The notes under the pieces are model-generated. The model was not told the origin of the DNA. It was given only the letters and a program-made list of their open reading frames with translations, and did no database searches. From the IMG/VR virus record IMGVR_UViG_3300025430_000094, positions 1-27,113 of that record: DNA of 27,113 bases; one strand, given 5' to 3'. This document shows positions 14,805 through 21,672 of the stretch, piece after piece (position 1 is the first letter of the stretch; each line of letters opens with the position of its first letter). Source of the DNA: a virus. The translations under genes and the position numbers were made by a program.

Positions 14805-15110
14805 TTAGCGAAAGTGCTCGCCCTTAATAAGGTTTCTACCAACAGGCTTAGTAACCTTTTTCTTTTTGGCGGCTTCTTCCTTCTCTTGCTTTTCATGCTC
14901 GTAATCACGCATACGTGGGTCAACGTCTTTAGCGGACTCTACAAATTTACCGCCGAGTTGTAGGTAACGTGAATGAATCCAGTGAGCCTTAGCAGGGGAG
15001 TTTTTAGAAAACTTGGCACCCGCTTGGGCGGTAATGGTGTTCCAAAGTTTTGGGTTGGCCGGAAGTTGCTTTGGCCCTTGCTTTACTTCTTTACCTTGAA
15101 TCAGTGCCAT
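14805..15110 (-). CDS. Small basic phage protein of unknown function
   Basis: This 101-residue protein has the central segment NPKLWNTITAQAGAKFSKNS...AHWIHSRYLQLGGKF (about 20-60), which looks folded, and a Lys/Glu-rich C-terminal helix (MRDYEHEKQEKEEAAKKKKV) followed by a basic end. It lies between the terminase/131-residue pair and the HNH gene. AAGGAC stands 5 nt before the ATG. The position suggests a head-assembly or packaging accessory, but I do not recognise the family. The promoter at 14763-14786 begins just past its stop. Confidence 0.65.
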   Translation of the reverse strand: MALIQGKEVKQGPKQLPANPKLWNTITAQAGAKFSKNSPAKAHWIHSRYLQLGGKFVESAKDVDPRMRDYEHEKQEKEEAAKKKKVTKPVGRNLIKGEHFR

Positions 15111-15129
15111 GAAAAGTCCTTAAAGTTAG

Positions 15130-15172
15130 TTCCCACCCCTACTGCGATGTCGGGGTCGCTAAGAGGTGGGAA
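15130..15172. terminator. Intergenic hairpin, possible terminator
   Basis: TTCCCACC (15130-15137) pairs with GGTGGGAA (15165-15172), and a second short stem GCGA/TCGC lies inside. On the plus strand it is followed by ACTTTATTTT; on the minus strand by CTAACTTT, a weak U-tract. It lies between the 131- and 101-residue genes and may only slow transcription or stabilise the mRNA. Confidence 0.4.
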
Positions 15173-15185
15173 ACTTTATTTTCTG

Positions 15186-15581
15186 TTAGTCGTGAACGAC
15201 TGCTGGATTTCCGGCCTTCTGTGGGCCACCACTGCGGAACTCTTCTTCAATGCGGTTATCGCCAAAGTCAGCGAAAGCGCCCTTAGCAAAGTTTGAGATG
15301 TGGTCAGGAGCCTCTGTCCAAGCGGCAGAACCTACGTGAGCACGCTCACGCATTGTCTCTTCTGGAAGTTTCTCAAAGACATTCTTGTTGTGGTTAGGAC
15401 GAGAGCCGGGAATGTAGCCGGACATAGCGCCCTTAGTAAATTCATTTGGAACATCGGTATCTGTTGCGACACCCTCTTCAAAGCGAAGTGGGCCACGCTG
15501 GCCGGGAGTTGCGGGAGAGACCTTACGGTCATACACCTTATCTGCAACCTCGGGGAACTTTGGGTCTGGGGCAATAGCCAT
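15186..15581 (-). CDS. Phage protein of unknown function downstream of terminase
   Basis: This 131-residue protein is rich in Pro, Gly and charged residues and low in hydrophobics, so much of it may be extended (MAIAPDPKFPEVADKVYD, then KGAMSGYIPGSRPNHNKNVF, then HISNFAKGAFADFGDNRIEE). No domain is recognised. AAGGAG precedes the ATG. The next gene in the transcript toward the portal is the 101-residue protein. A structural or head-completion role is possible from context only. Confidence 0.65.
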   Translation of the reverse strand: MAIAPDPKFPEVADKVYDRKVSPATPGQRGPLRFEEGVATDTDVPNEFTKGAMSGYIPGSRPNHNKNVFEKLPEETMRERAHVGSAAWTEAPDHISNFAKGAFADFGDNRIEEEFRSGGPQKAGNPAVVHD

Positions 15582-15663
15582 TGTTTCTTACTCCTTATAA
15601 GGGTTGAGGGCCTCAGTTAAAAGTGTGCCCTGTAACCGCTAATAAAACAGCCTAAACGCAGGA

Positions 15664-17262
15664 TTATCGCCAGAAGGGATTACTGCTTACCTCTACCAAA
15701 GGAAGGGTATGTTCAAGGGTTAATGAGCAAGCAATAGCCAAAGAGTCGGCGTAATCGTCATGGGCGTGTGCGGCATCTGGGGCGTGGGCTAGAAAGTTTG
15801 GGCCCTGAATCTTGGTCTCTAGGCTTTCCATTTGCTCTACAAAACGGCGGTACTTAACAAGGCGGCGTGTCTTAGCGTGGGCTGGCCAACTTACTAACTC
15901 TCTATCAATCAACTGACGAAGGTGCTTCCAACGCTTGGATTGTTCTTGCTGGCTACTTCCCACAGAGATAACCTCAGCGCGGGGAAGAAGAAGTTTAAGT
16001 CTTTGGGCTACGGCGTCCCCTACACCGTTGGCATCTACTCCAACATACATGACGTTGTAGTTTTCAAGAAACTTAGTTATCTGGAAGTACTGGTCTTCCC
16101 AGTCATCCCCCTGAATCTCTAGCCAATTCAGGATACGGTGGTCGTAGTAGCCAAACTCATCCGGCCGGTCCCAGTCCACCCAGACAACCGTTACTACAGT
16201 AGAGTCAATCTTTCTGGCAGGGTCAATTCCTACAACTACTGGGGTTCTGTGCCAAGAGTGCTGAATCTCCATGGAGGTATCGCCCAGTTTGTCCATCGTG
16301 GTAGTAGACACAAACATTCCACGCTCAAGCATCCATTTACAACAGTAAGACATAAGGAACTCATCTGAGTCCTCACCAATTTCTAACTTCTGCTGTCTAA
16401 TGTGTTTCTCATAGTTCTTATTGACCTTCACGACGTCACGCCAGTCCCACTCAAAGTGGTTTTGACGTTTATGCTTTCCAGAAGTCTGTTCACGCTTGTT
16501 AATCATGATGCTCTGGTAAAAGTTGTTTTTATGGGTAGTTGGGGTCCCTGTCTTTACCATTGTTCCAGCGTAGTAACCCAGCATAGGGACAATGGATTTA
16601 GTTACTACAAAGTCGTCAGCCTCTTGGCACTCGTCAATAATGATGAGTTGGAAGGACTTAGACTCAATCTTAGCCTTAGGGTTAGCGGTCATCATTGATA
16701 GCGAAGAGCCAGAGTTCTTTAGCCTAATCTGGCGGGTAACCCCCGGAACCTTGCCTACGCTGTCATCTATCTGTGGGTCACCCAGAAGTTCAAGCGCTTT
16801 CTCAGAGGTAAGGCGATTTACGGTTCTGCCGTAGAGCGTTTCAACTTGGCCTTCAACGGGGGCGAACATGCCAATCATAATTCCGTTTTTGTACTGGCCA
16901 AGGAGGTCTGGGTACATAACTGCCAGCCTAGGCATAAGAATCATCAGGGTGGCCGCGGTATTGGCGATAGTCTCCGATTTGCCTGACTGACGGGCGGCAA
17001 GAGCGGTAATGGAGGCGCTGTCATTAATAATGACCGACTCAATGATTCTTCGCGCCAATGGCATTTGGTAGGAGTGAAGAGGGTGGCCAACAAGCGTGGT
17101 CATAAACTCAATGCACTTGTCTATAAGGGATTTGACGAACTCTTTAGAGAACTCATCTAATTCGGCCTCTTCGGCCAGACTTTCTTGCTGGGCCTCATCA
17201 TCCAGCATCTCATCAATAAAGGGCTCGTCGTCCTCTGAACTACTCATAAATGCGGGGTTCAT
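15664..17262 (-). CDS. terL: Terminase large subunit
   Basis: This 532-residue protein has an N-terminal ATPase with Walker A ARQSGKS (about 90-96) and Walker B LIIIDE (about 206-211). The C-terminal RNase H-like nuclease has VVVGIDPARKIDST (Asp347), YVGVDANGVGD (Asp410) and HAHDDYADS (Asp502/503/506 region). It should drive DNA into the procapsid through the portal and cut the concatemer. The acidic N-terminal 40 residues (EDDEPFIDEMLDDEAQQES) may contact a small subunit, which is not evident in this window. AGGTG lies 6 nt before the ATG. A terminator-like stem stands in its leader (17287-17318). Confidence 0.96.
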   Translation of the reverse strand: MNPAFMSSSEDDEPFIDEMLDDEAQQESLAEEAELDEFSKEFVKSLIDKCIEFMTTLVGHPLHSYQMPLARRIIESVIINDSASITALAARQSGKSETIANTAATLMILMPRLAVMYPDLLGQYKNGIMIGMFAPVEGQVETLYGRTVNRLTSEKALELLGDPQIDDSVGKVPGVTRQIRLKNSGSSLSMMTANPKAKIESKSFQLIIIDECQEADDFVVTKSIVPMLGYYAGTMVKTGTPTTHKNNFYQSIMINKREQTSGKHKRQNHFEWDWRDVVKVNKNYEKHIRQQKLEIGEDSDEFLMSYCCKWMLERGMFVSTTTMDKLGDTSMEIQHSWHRTPVVVGIDPARKIDSTVVTVVWVDWDRPDEFGYYDHRILNWLEIQGDDWEDQYFQITKFLENYNVMYVGVDANGVGDAVAQRLKLLLPRAEVISVGSSQQEQSKRWKHLRQLIDRELVSWPAHAKTRRLVKYRRFVEQMESLETKIQGPNFLAHAPDAAHAHDDYADSLAIACSLTLEHTLPLVEVSSNPFWR

Positions 17263-17286
17263 AGCACACCTAGTCTAAGTTAAAAC

Positions 17287-17318
17287 CAATAGCCTAGGTC
17301 GTTAAACCTAGGCTATTG
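17287..17318 (-). terminator. Terminator-like stem in the terminase leader
   Basis: A perfect 13-bp stem (17287-17299 with 17306-17318, 6-nt loop) is followed on the minus strand by GGTTTTAA. It lies between the promoter motif at 17350-17373 and the terminase start at 17262. It may end the upstream small-gene transcript, or attenuate transcription into terL. Confidence 0.65.
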
Positions 17319-17349
17319 AACCTTCTACGGGGAGAGGAAGAGAGGCGTA

Positions 17350-17373
17350 GACAATTCTAGCATGAATGTCTAT
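17350..17373 (-). promoter_or_regulatory. Extended -10 promoter motif, upstream of terminase
   Basis: The 24 nt are identical to 14763-14786. The -10 is TAGAAT (17359-17354) with TG one base upstream. TTGTAG at an 18-nt spacing is a weak -35. A start would fall near 17347, about 85 nt before terL, and the RNA would at once enter the stem at 17318-17287. Flanking TAGACA and TGTCTA give a 6-bp inverted pair that might bind a repressor. Confidence 0.6.
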
Positions 17374-17383
17374 TTGTCTACAA

Positions 17384-17623
17384 TTACTTGCGAGGTGTTC
17401 TTTGCCTTAAGTTGTCCACAAGGGCGTGGAAAGTTTCGGCGCCAAGGAGAAGTTCATCAAGGTAGACATCTTGCTTAGAGCGCTCATAGATAGCCACGCA
17501 TCTGCCTAGGTCATTGAGCAGGGAATCTAGTTGGCCCCGCAACTGCACTGTAGTAAGGGTTTCAATACGGCGCAGGGTGCGCTCAGGAAATGGTTTAACC
17601 CATGTCTCTTTCTTTTTAAACAC
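17384..17623 (-). CDS. Small helical protein of unknown function
   Basis: This 79-residue protein starts at GTG 17623 with GGGGTATC just upstream and overlaps the previous gene by 8 nt. It is mostly helical and charged (RTLRRIETLTTVQLRGQLDS, LNDLGRCVAIYERSKQDVYL, LLLGAETFHALVDNLRQ). It is the last gene before the promoter and terminator region ahead of terL. A small-terminase-like DNA-binding role is conceivable by position and helical content, but there is no clear HTH, so this is not claimed. Confidence 0.65.
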   Translation of the reverse strand: MFKKKETWVKPFPERTLRRIETLTTVQLRGQLDSLLNDLGRCVAIYERSKQDVYLDELLLGAETFHALVDNLRQRTPRK

Positions 17624-17885
17624 GATACCCCAATCGTCTACCGCGCTCTAAAGAGCGTTTAATGTTGTTACAGTCTGTTTTTATTGAGCCCGGAGACCAG
17701 AGAGGTCGGTACTGGATTTCTTCGGCTTCCCGCAAAGGGCCTACGGGTGAAAGACTAAAAGACGCCATTCTTTCATAGGCCCGTTTAACTAACTCTTTGT
17801 GCATCTGGTCTTGTTTTTGGGCTAAACGGACGGCCTTAATGGACTCGTCAATAGAAATAGGAGCAGTACTTATCTCTTTACGCAT
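17616..17885 (-). CDS. Small phage protein of unknown function
   Basis: This 89-residue protein has a helical N-terminal half (SIDESIKAVRLAQKQDQMHK, ELVKRAYERMAS) and an Arg-rich C-terminus (KTDCNNIKRSLERGRRLGYRV) that could bind nucleic acid. It overlaps both neighbours by 8 nt, so it belongs to the operon running to 17384. The family is not recognised. Confidence 0.65.
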   Translation of the reverse strand: MRKEISTAPISIDESIKAVRLAQKQDQMHKELVKRAYERMASFSLSPVGPLREAEEIQYRPLWSPGSIKTDCNNIKRSLERGRRLGYRV

Positions 17886-18198
17886 TGGGCGCGAACCCCC
17901 GTCCTAAAGGCTCTTTGCTTAACCCAAGGTTGTCTTTCCCTAGCAAAGTGTTGACAGACAGAGCCTCAGACAAAATCTTATCAATCTGCTCGTCATCATC
18001 TGGGTCTACTTCAGGGTCAAATACCCAATGGCCGATAAAGAACCCTTGATAAGTAAAGGGGATTCTAATAACAAAAGTCTTTCCAAAACGGAAGGGCATC
18101 TCTGTTTCCTGTGTGTAACCCCACTCAAAGACTGGTAAAAACTTTCTATGCCAGTACCTAAGTTTTCCAGAGTAGTGATTTGGTCCAACGGCAATCAT
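17878..18198 (-). CDS. Small phage protein of unknown function
   Basis: This 106-residue protein has an aromatic, beta-rich N-terminal half (YSGKLRYWHRKFLPVFEWGY, FRFGKTFVIRIPFTYQGFFI) and an acidic stretch DPEVDPDDDEQIDKIL near residues 70-85. Its ATG overlaps the upstream stop by one base (TAATG). No catalytic or binding motif is recognised. Confidence 0.65.
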   Translation of the reverse strand: MIAVGPNHYSGKLRYWHRKFLPVFEWGYTQETEMPFRFGKTFVIRIPFTYQGFFIGHWVFDPEVDPDDDEQIDKILSEALSVNTLLGKDNLGLSKEPLGRGFAPNA

Positions 18199-18677
18199 TA
18201 AACTCCTATCGTCGTACCACGTAGTCTAGTCGCACTCATGGCGATTTGTGCAATTTGTGCACGTACTGGGGCAGGTATAGCGTCAATGTCTGCCTCACCC
18301 ATGTCACCCCAACTGTTAAGCCCACTGCTGTGTAAGTAGCCACCTGTAGATTCAGAGCCACTAATTCCCATCCACATGTCTACTGGCACGTCGTTGTATT
18401 GCCACCATGTATTATCCCAAAAGACAACAATTAAAGTGTTATTCGTAGAGTTGTAGGCAATAACTCTGGCGCGAGGGTTGCGGCCAGTAGTGTCACTTAA
18501 AGTCGGTGCTAGTCGTGGGTCATAGTTTGCATCATTTACTTCTCTGACATTCCAGCCACCATCTAACTTTTCCTGCATACGAAGGCGCAGGTTTAGAAGG
18601 CGGTTGGCCTCGTTGGCCCTTAACTCTTTGAGTTGAGCCTCTTTCTGTTTACGAGTTGTGTAGTAATCGCCAGCCAT
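18198..18677 (-). CDS. KTSC-domain protein
   Basis: This protein has 159 residues from ATG 18677, chosen because it forms TAATG with the upstream stop and has GGTGGG just before it; a start at 18731 would run deep into the upstream gene. Residues 1-40 are a charged helix. Residues about 70-120 match the KTSC pattern: RVIAYNSTNNTLIVVFWDN, WWQYNDVPVDMW, then SESTGGYLHSSGL. KTSC domains are small beta folds found in phage and bacterial proteins with no settled function, sometimes next to nucleic-acid enzymes. Confidence 0.75.
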   Translation of the reverse strand: MAGDYYTTRKQKEAQLKELRANEANRLLNLRLRMQEKLDGGWNVREVNDANYDPRLAPTLSDTTGRNPRARVIAYNSTNNTLIVVFWDNTWWQYNDVPVDMWMGISGSESTGGYLHSSGLNSWGDMGEADIDAIPAPVRAQIAQIAMSATRLRGTTIGV

Positions 18678-19018
18678 TACCCACCACAAACATGGAATTC
18701 GGTTTCTGAGGCCAAAACCTTTGCGTAGCACTCCCCGCAGAAAAGGTAAGAAACCGGCTTAAAGTTGTTTTGAGTTGTGGCGCCTAATGGAAAGTCAGAG
18801 CCGTCCTCATTCATTGCAGGTTGGACGATTACAACGTCTGGTTCTTTAAGAAGTTCTGGGGCAAATGGGCCGTAAGCATAAGTAATCTTTTCAGGAACAG
18901 GGTGGACCTGTACAGCGTCAAGGCGGGCAACCCTATAGGGGTCAACCATGTTGAACTCTGGTGCCTTTTCACGACTTCGGGGCAGGTATTGTCCAAAAGC
19001 CTCGTAGTCGGTGGCCAT
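18677..19018 (-). CDS. Small protein with C-terminal zinc-binding pair
   Basis: In this 113-residue protein the N-terminal 75 residues have no recognised domain. The C-terminus has CGEC at about 94-97 and ends in FHVCGG, so C, C, H and C could bind one zinc. It overlaps the upstream zinc-ribbon gene and the downstream KTSC gene by one base each (TAATG at both ends), so the three should be translated in step. Confidence 0.65.
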   Translation of the reverse strand: MATDYEAFGQYLPRSREKAPEFNMVDPYRVARLDAVQVHPVPEKITYAYGPFAPELLKEPDVVIVQPAMNEDGSDFPLGATTQNNFKPVSYLFCGECYAKVLASETEFHVCGG

Positions 19019-19179
19019 TACTTCTTCTTAGAGTTGTCCACTAAAGGGAAATGCCCCGCATCAGCGCGAGCACGAAGCCAATGGGGAAGGCAACCATTGC
19101 AGTAATTAACGGGGTTAACCCCCGGGTCTGCCGAGGTATAGACCGCTGTGTTAGAGCAGTTATCACATTTTACAGCCAT
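19018..19179 (-). CDS. 53-residue zinc-ribbon protein
   Basis: The ATG at 19179 is preceded by AAGGAGAT at ideal spacing. The protein begins MAVKCDNCSNTAVYTSADPG, continues NYCNGCLPHWLRARADAGHF, and ends in KKK. C5/C8 and C27/C30 are a four-cysteine zinc ribbon. From memory, close relatives of this small ribbon are widespread in actinobacteriophages. It begins the operon after the terminator at 19219-19241. The function is unknown; protein or nucleic-acid contact is likely. Confidence 0.85.
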   Translation of the reverse strand: MAVKCDNCSNTAVYTSADPGVNPVNYCNGCLPHWLRARADAGHFPLVDNSKKK

Positions 19180-19212
19180 AGTTATCTCCTTGAGCGTTTT
19201 TCTCGTATTACG

Positions 19213-19221
19213 AGTATAACA
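19213..19221 (-). promoter_or_regulatory. Possible extended -10 promoter for the small-gene operon
   Basis: The minus strand reads TGTTATACT, an extended -10, just after the U-tract of the preceding terminator and about 35 nt before the ribosome site of the zinc-ribbon gene. No independent -35 is visible because the terminator stem occupies that place. A short inverted repeat CTCGT/ACGAG follows. Confidence 0.4.
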
Positions 19222-19241
19222 AAAAGCGCCCCGTAGGGCGC
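19219..19241 (-). terminator. Intrinsic terminator after the lysis cassette
   Basis: The stem GCGCCC/GGGCGC (19226-19231 with 19236-19241, 4-nt loop) is followed on the minus strand by TTTTTGTT. It stands right after the holin-like gene and ends the lysis transcript. Confidence 0.88.
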
Positions 19242-19261
19242 CCTTTGCTCCGGATTAGGGA

Positions 19262-19597
19262 TTAAGCAGTTGGGGGGGTTGTTCCCGGGGTAGCGTCAGC
19301 AACAGGTGCTGGGGTAATCAACTTAGTTGCATCTTGTACAGCCACGTTAGCAACATTCTGAACAAGAGCGGTAGGAAGCCCCGTGTCCTTAGCGATGGCA
19401 TTGACAACGCTCTTGCTGTTAGCGCGAGCAAAAAGTGGGCCGACTAGACCACTAACAAACGCCATAAAGACGTAGTAATAAGAAACTTTAGCCTGCCATG
19501 CAATAACGGAGGCAATGGCCGCTGAACCAGCGGTTGCGTAAAGGTAGTGTTCTAAGTACAAAACTGCTTTGTTAATTTCAACGTTTACTTTGGCCAT
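19262..19597 (-). CDS. Holin-like membrane protein
   Basis: This 111-residue protein has two hydrophobic segments, about 18-35 (YLYATAGSAAIASVIAW) and 40-57 (YYYVFMAFVSGLVGPLFA), separated by a short polar turn. A soluble tail of about 50 residues ends in Pro/Thr. Size, two membrane spans and a place directly after the amidase gene fit a holin, which would time lysis by making membrane lesions. AGGAG precedes the ATG. The family match is not certain, and a general membrane anchor is the alternative. Confidence 0.7.
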   Translation of the reverse strand: MAKVNVEINKAVLYLEHYLYATAGSAAIASVIAWQAKVSYYYVFMAFVSGLVGPLFARANSKSVVNAIAKDTGLPTALVQNVANVAVQDATKLITPAPVADATPGTTPPTA

Positions 19598-19614
19598 AGT
19601 GGTCTCTCCTGTAG

Positions 19615-20154
19615 TTAGGCTAACGATTGGATAAAGTGTACCAAAGGAAAATTAATTCCCGGGTCGGTGTGACCGCCAACTATCTTCAACGCACGGCTAA
19701 TGTCTGCATGGGTACAGATGCCCTTAATAGTTGTGTTTCCGTTGTGGATGGCCACAATCTGGGAATCTGTGAGGTGAACGGCAGGAATCCCGTGCTTGGC
19801 CATCTCAGCCTTAACCGCAATAGCGGCCTCTTTAAGGGTGGCTGTTTCGTAAGGGTCCCCCCATTGAGCCGCAGTATTGGAGGCGTGGCCTGTGATTTCT
19901 ACGCTCCAAGTGACAAGGTTAAGGGGGAAATCCCCAACGGCCCAAGCAGTATCCGTGTCATCTACCGAAGTAACAATCGTGGCGTTATCCACCATTGCGT
20001 TGGCCGAAGCCTCTGGAGCAGTATTTCCAGCAAACCATTGAGCGAGGTGGGTGGCTTGGCCGGGAAGTTCTTGGTTTTCAGCAGAGTGAAGAGCAATAAC
20101 TTGAACTTGGTGGCCTTGGCGGCCGGCTGTGTAATGTGCAGCAGTCGTAGTCAT
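19615..20154 (-). CDS. Endolysin, N-acetylmuramoyl-L-alanine amidase type
   Basis: This 179-residue protein has the layout of the zinc amidase (Amidase_2/PGRP) fold: IALHSAEN with His23, SVEITGHA with Glu86, then THADIS with His149 and GGHTDPG with Asp164. The likely zinc ligands are His23, His149 and Asp164, with Glu86 supporting catalysis. It should cut the bond between muramic acid and L-Ala in peptidoglycan at lysis. There is no signal peptide and no separate wall-binding domain, so it probably relies on the holin-like gene that follows. The ribosome site is weak. Confidence 0.88.
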   Translation of the reverse strand: MTTTAAHYTAGRQGHQVQVIALHSAENQELPGQATHLAQWFAGNTAPEASANAMVDNATIVTSVDDTDTAWAVGDFPLNLVTWSVEITGHASNTAAQWGDPYETATLKEAAIAVKAEMAKHGIPAVHLTDSQIVAIHNGNTTIKGICTHADISRALKIVGGHTDPGINFPLVHFIQSLA

Positions 20155-20186
20155 ACTGCTACTTTACCAAAGAGTAGGGCAGTTAA

Positions 20187-20669
20187 TTACATCAACTCTA
20201 AGCGTCTGGACAAATCTCCGGGTACTACCTCGTAGTCAGGCTTTTGGAAGAGTTTTATCCCTGCGGAGGAGTAGCACTCGGCCACCAATTCAGAGCAAAT
20301 GTACCCCTCTTTGGTGGCAGCCCAGACCATGAACTTATTGTCAGAGAGGAACTTGGCCCCCAAAATCCTAAGGACGATAAGGGCAATAGTGATGAAACTG
20401 TAGGGCTTTCCAACCAAGGACCGAGCATGGGCGGCGATGGCCTCACGTTGGGTATCAGTTAATTCCTCATGCTGGTTCCACGCAATGAGCGGGTACTCAT
20501 CTATAGAGTTAATTTTTACTCCATGTGGGGTGGCTTCTACCAGTAGACCATTACCAATGTAGATGACAGCATGGTTATCGGGAGAAGAGGTGCCTAACCG
20601 AATTAACTTGCCAAATACCCCTGAAGTGCGAACAACGCCGTAGTCACCGATACGAGGGGTATAACTCAC
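20187..20669 (-). CDS. Permuted NlpC/P60 (YiiX/LRAT-like) cysteine hydrolase
   Basis: In this 160-residue protein the catalytic order is His first, Cys last: DNHAVIYIGNG (His33), a polar LLVEAT (Glu45), and YICSELVAECY (Cys125). That is the circularly permuted papain-like fold seen in YiiX- and LRAT-type members. GDYGVV near residue 8 and GKPYSF near 87 are also typical. These enzymes act on peptide, amide or lipid-ester bonds; a cell-wall target is inferred from its place between a membrane protein and the amidase. The ATG overlaps the upstream stop by 4 nt. The hydrophobic stretch ITIALIVLRILG at about 93-104 is unusual for a soluble enzyme. Confidence 0.82.
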   Translation of the reverse strand: MSYTPRIGDYGVVRTSGVFGKLIRLGTSSPDNHAVIYIGNGLLVEATPHGVKINSIDEYPLIAWNQHEELTDTQREAIAAHARSLVGKPYSFITIALIVLRILGAKFLSDNKFMVWAATKEGYICSELVAECYSSAGIKLFQKPDYEVVPGDLSRRLELM

Positions 20670-20941
20670 TCTTTGTGGTCCTCTACGTACTGTGAGAATC
20701 GTCCTTCTAATCCTGCGTTATCAACAGCCAGTTGTTGAATTTGACCCTCCATGCGCTCAATGGCGGGAAGGATTTTCTTAGTAATAGTGTCATTCATTGA
20801 AGAGCCACCATTGGGCTTTAATTCTTTTGTGTTCTCTATTAATTCCTTTAGATAATTTCTAATGAGCCAACCAACCGCAGTTGCTAGCCCTCCAAGTATT
20901 ACCACAACAGACGCAGCAATACCAAGTACATAGCCCCACAT
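20666..20941 (-). CDS. Single-span membrane protein of the lysis cassette
   Basis: This 91-residue protein has an N-terminal membrane segment (about 3-27, GYVLGIAASVVVILGGLATA) followed by a polar, helical domain with a coiled-coil-like tail (ITKKILPAIERMEGQIQQLA). It resembles DUF2746-type small membrane proteins of actinophages. A second holin, or an anchor for the next gene product, is plausible. It is first in the lysis operon and has GGGAT before the ATG. Confidence 0.72.
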   Translation of the reverse strand: MWGYVLGIAASVVVILGGLATAVGWLIRNYLKELIENTKELKPNGGSSMNDTITKKILPAIERMEGQIQQLAVDNAGLEGRFSQYVEDHKE

Positions 20942-21126
20942 AATAAATCCCGTTCTTTACAGTTGAGTGTGTAGAGAGCGTGTGGTTGTCCAAATTAGTA
21001 TCACAATGCAATGAATACGCTAAGTTTTTCATAAAAATTAAAAAAATACAGGCTTAAATAGCCATCTGCCTTGACATGCGCTGTATGCCTCTGGGTATCC
21101 TAAGGGTCCAACTGAGAGGAGCAGCG
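20942..21126. promoter_or_regulatory. Divergent intergenic region between lysis operon and lytic transglycosylase
   Basis: This is 185 nt without a gene. The middle (21025-21060) is strongly AT-rich and could act as an UP element. Leftward, TGTGATACTAAT near 20995-21006 is a possible extended -10 for the lysis operon. Rightward, a TTGACA stands at 21071 (separate entry). Confidence 0.5.
21071..21101 (+). promoter_or_regulatory. Promoter for the plus-strand lytic transglycosylase
   Basis: A perfect TTGACA (21071-21076) is followed after 19 nt by TATCCT (21096-21101). The spacing is longer than ideal. The gene starts 26 nt later. This is the only consensus -35 that I found before a gene in the window. 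Confidence 0.55.
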
Positions 21127-21660
21127 ATGCTTAACATCAGAATACAGTTTGCGATTAACGTGAAAAAGTCACTCGCAACATTCGGAGCAGTCATTATTGT
21201 GCTGTCGCACTTAATGGCAACCCCAGCCACCGCGGCTGAGAGCACTAACTTCCGAAAGGAATTTACCATAAAAGAAGAGGTAGTTAGCGTCTCGCTTAAC
21301 TACATGAATGTAAAGACAACTAAGTCAGAGGCCAAGAAAATCTTGGAGGGAGATACCCGCTATTTTGACCCACAGACTCTGGCGTTTTTAACCGTTTACG
21401 CTTCCGGTGCCACTATGGCCCAATGGAAGTGTCTCAATACTCTGTGGTCTGAGGAGAGCCACTTCAACCCCAAGGCGCTCAACATGAGTTCTAAAGCCCT
21501 TGGAATCGCGCAGTTCTTGCCTACTACATGGGCAAATTACAAGGTAACAAAGACGTTATCAGCAAGGTTACAGATTAAGTATGGACTGCACTACATTAAA
21601 GTGCGCTATGGAACCCCTTGCACTGCGCTTTCCTTCCATAACAAGTATGGTTGGTATTAA
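21127..21660 (+). CDS. Secreted lytic transglycosylase-like protein
   Basis: This protein has 177 residues from ATG 21127, chosen for AGGAG 5 nt upstream and because it begins a proper signal peptide (basic INVKK, hydrophobic ATFGAVIIVLSHLM, then ATPATA-A near residue 37). The mature part has the lysozyme-like goose/Slt core: LWSEESHFNPKALN with likely catalytic Glu110, SKALGIAQFLPTTW, and a terminal HNKYGWY. Such enzymes cleave the MurNAc-GlcNAc bond. A Sec signal on a phage muralytic enzyme is uncommon beside a holin system and suggests action on the outer wall before lysis, or acquisition from an actinobacterial host. It is alone on the plus strand with its own promoter and terminator. Confidence 0.88.
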   Translation: MLNIRIQFAINVKKSLATFGAVIIVLSHLMATPATAAESTNFRKEFTIKEEVVSVSLNYMNVKTTKSEAKKILEGDTRYFDPQTLAFLTVYASGATMAQWKCLNTLWSEESHFNPKALNMSSKALGIAQFLPTTWANYKVTKTLSARLQIKYGLHYIKVRYGTPCTALSFHNKYGWY

Positions 21661-21672
21661 CGACGGAAATGC

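Noticed and set aside
14760-14963. Plus-strand ORF beginning inside the promoter repeat
   Set aside because: It is antisense to the 101-residue gene, lacks a ribosome site and encodes no recognisable product; the ATG is part of the repeated motif.
17287-17318. The 13-bp stem read as an attachment site or phage origin
   Set aside because: No integrase, tRNA fragment or iteron cluster lies nearby; a U-tract on the coding strand favours a terminator or attenuator.
18198-18731. Longer start at 18731 for the KTSC-domain gene
   Set aside because: It would overlap the upstream zinc-pair gene by 55 nt, while ATG 18677 gives the TAATG overlap used by its neighbours and has GGTGGG before it.
19627-20235. 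A 202-residue plus-strand frame over the amidase
   Set aside because: It is antisense to a well-supported endolysin with conserved zinc ligands; no ribosome site or domain was seen.
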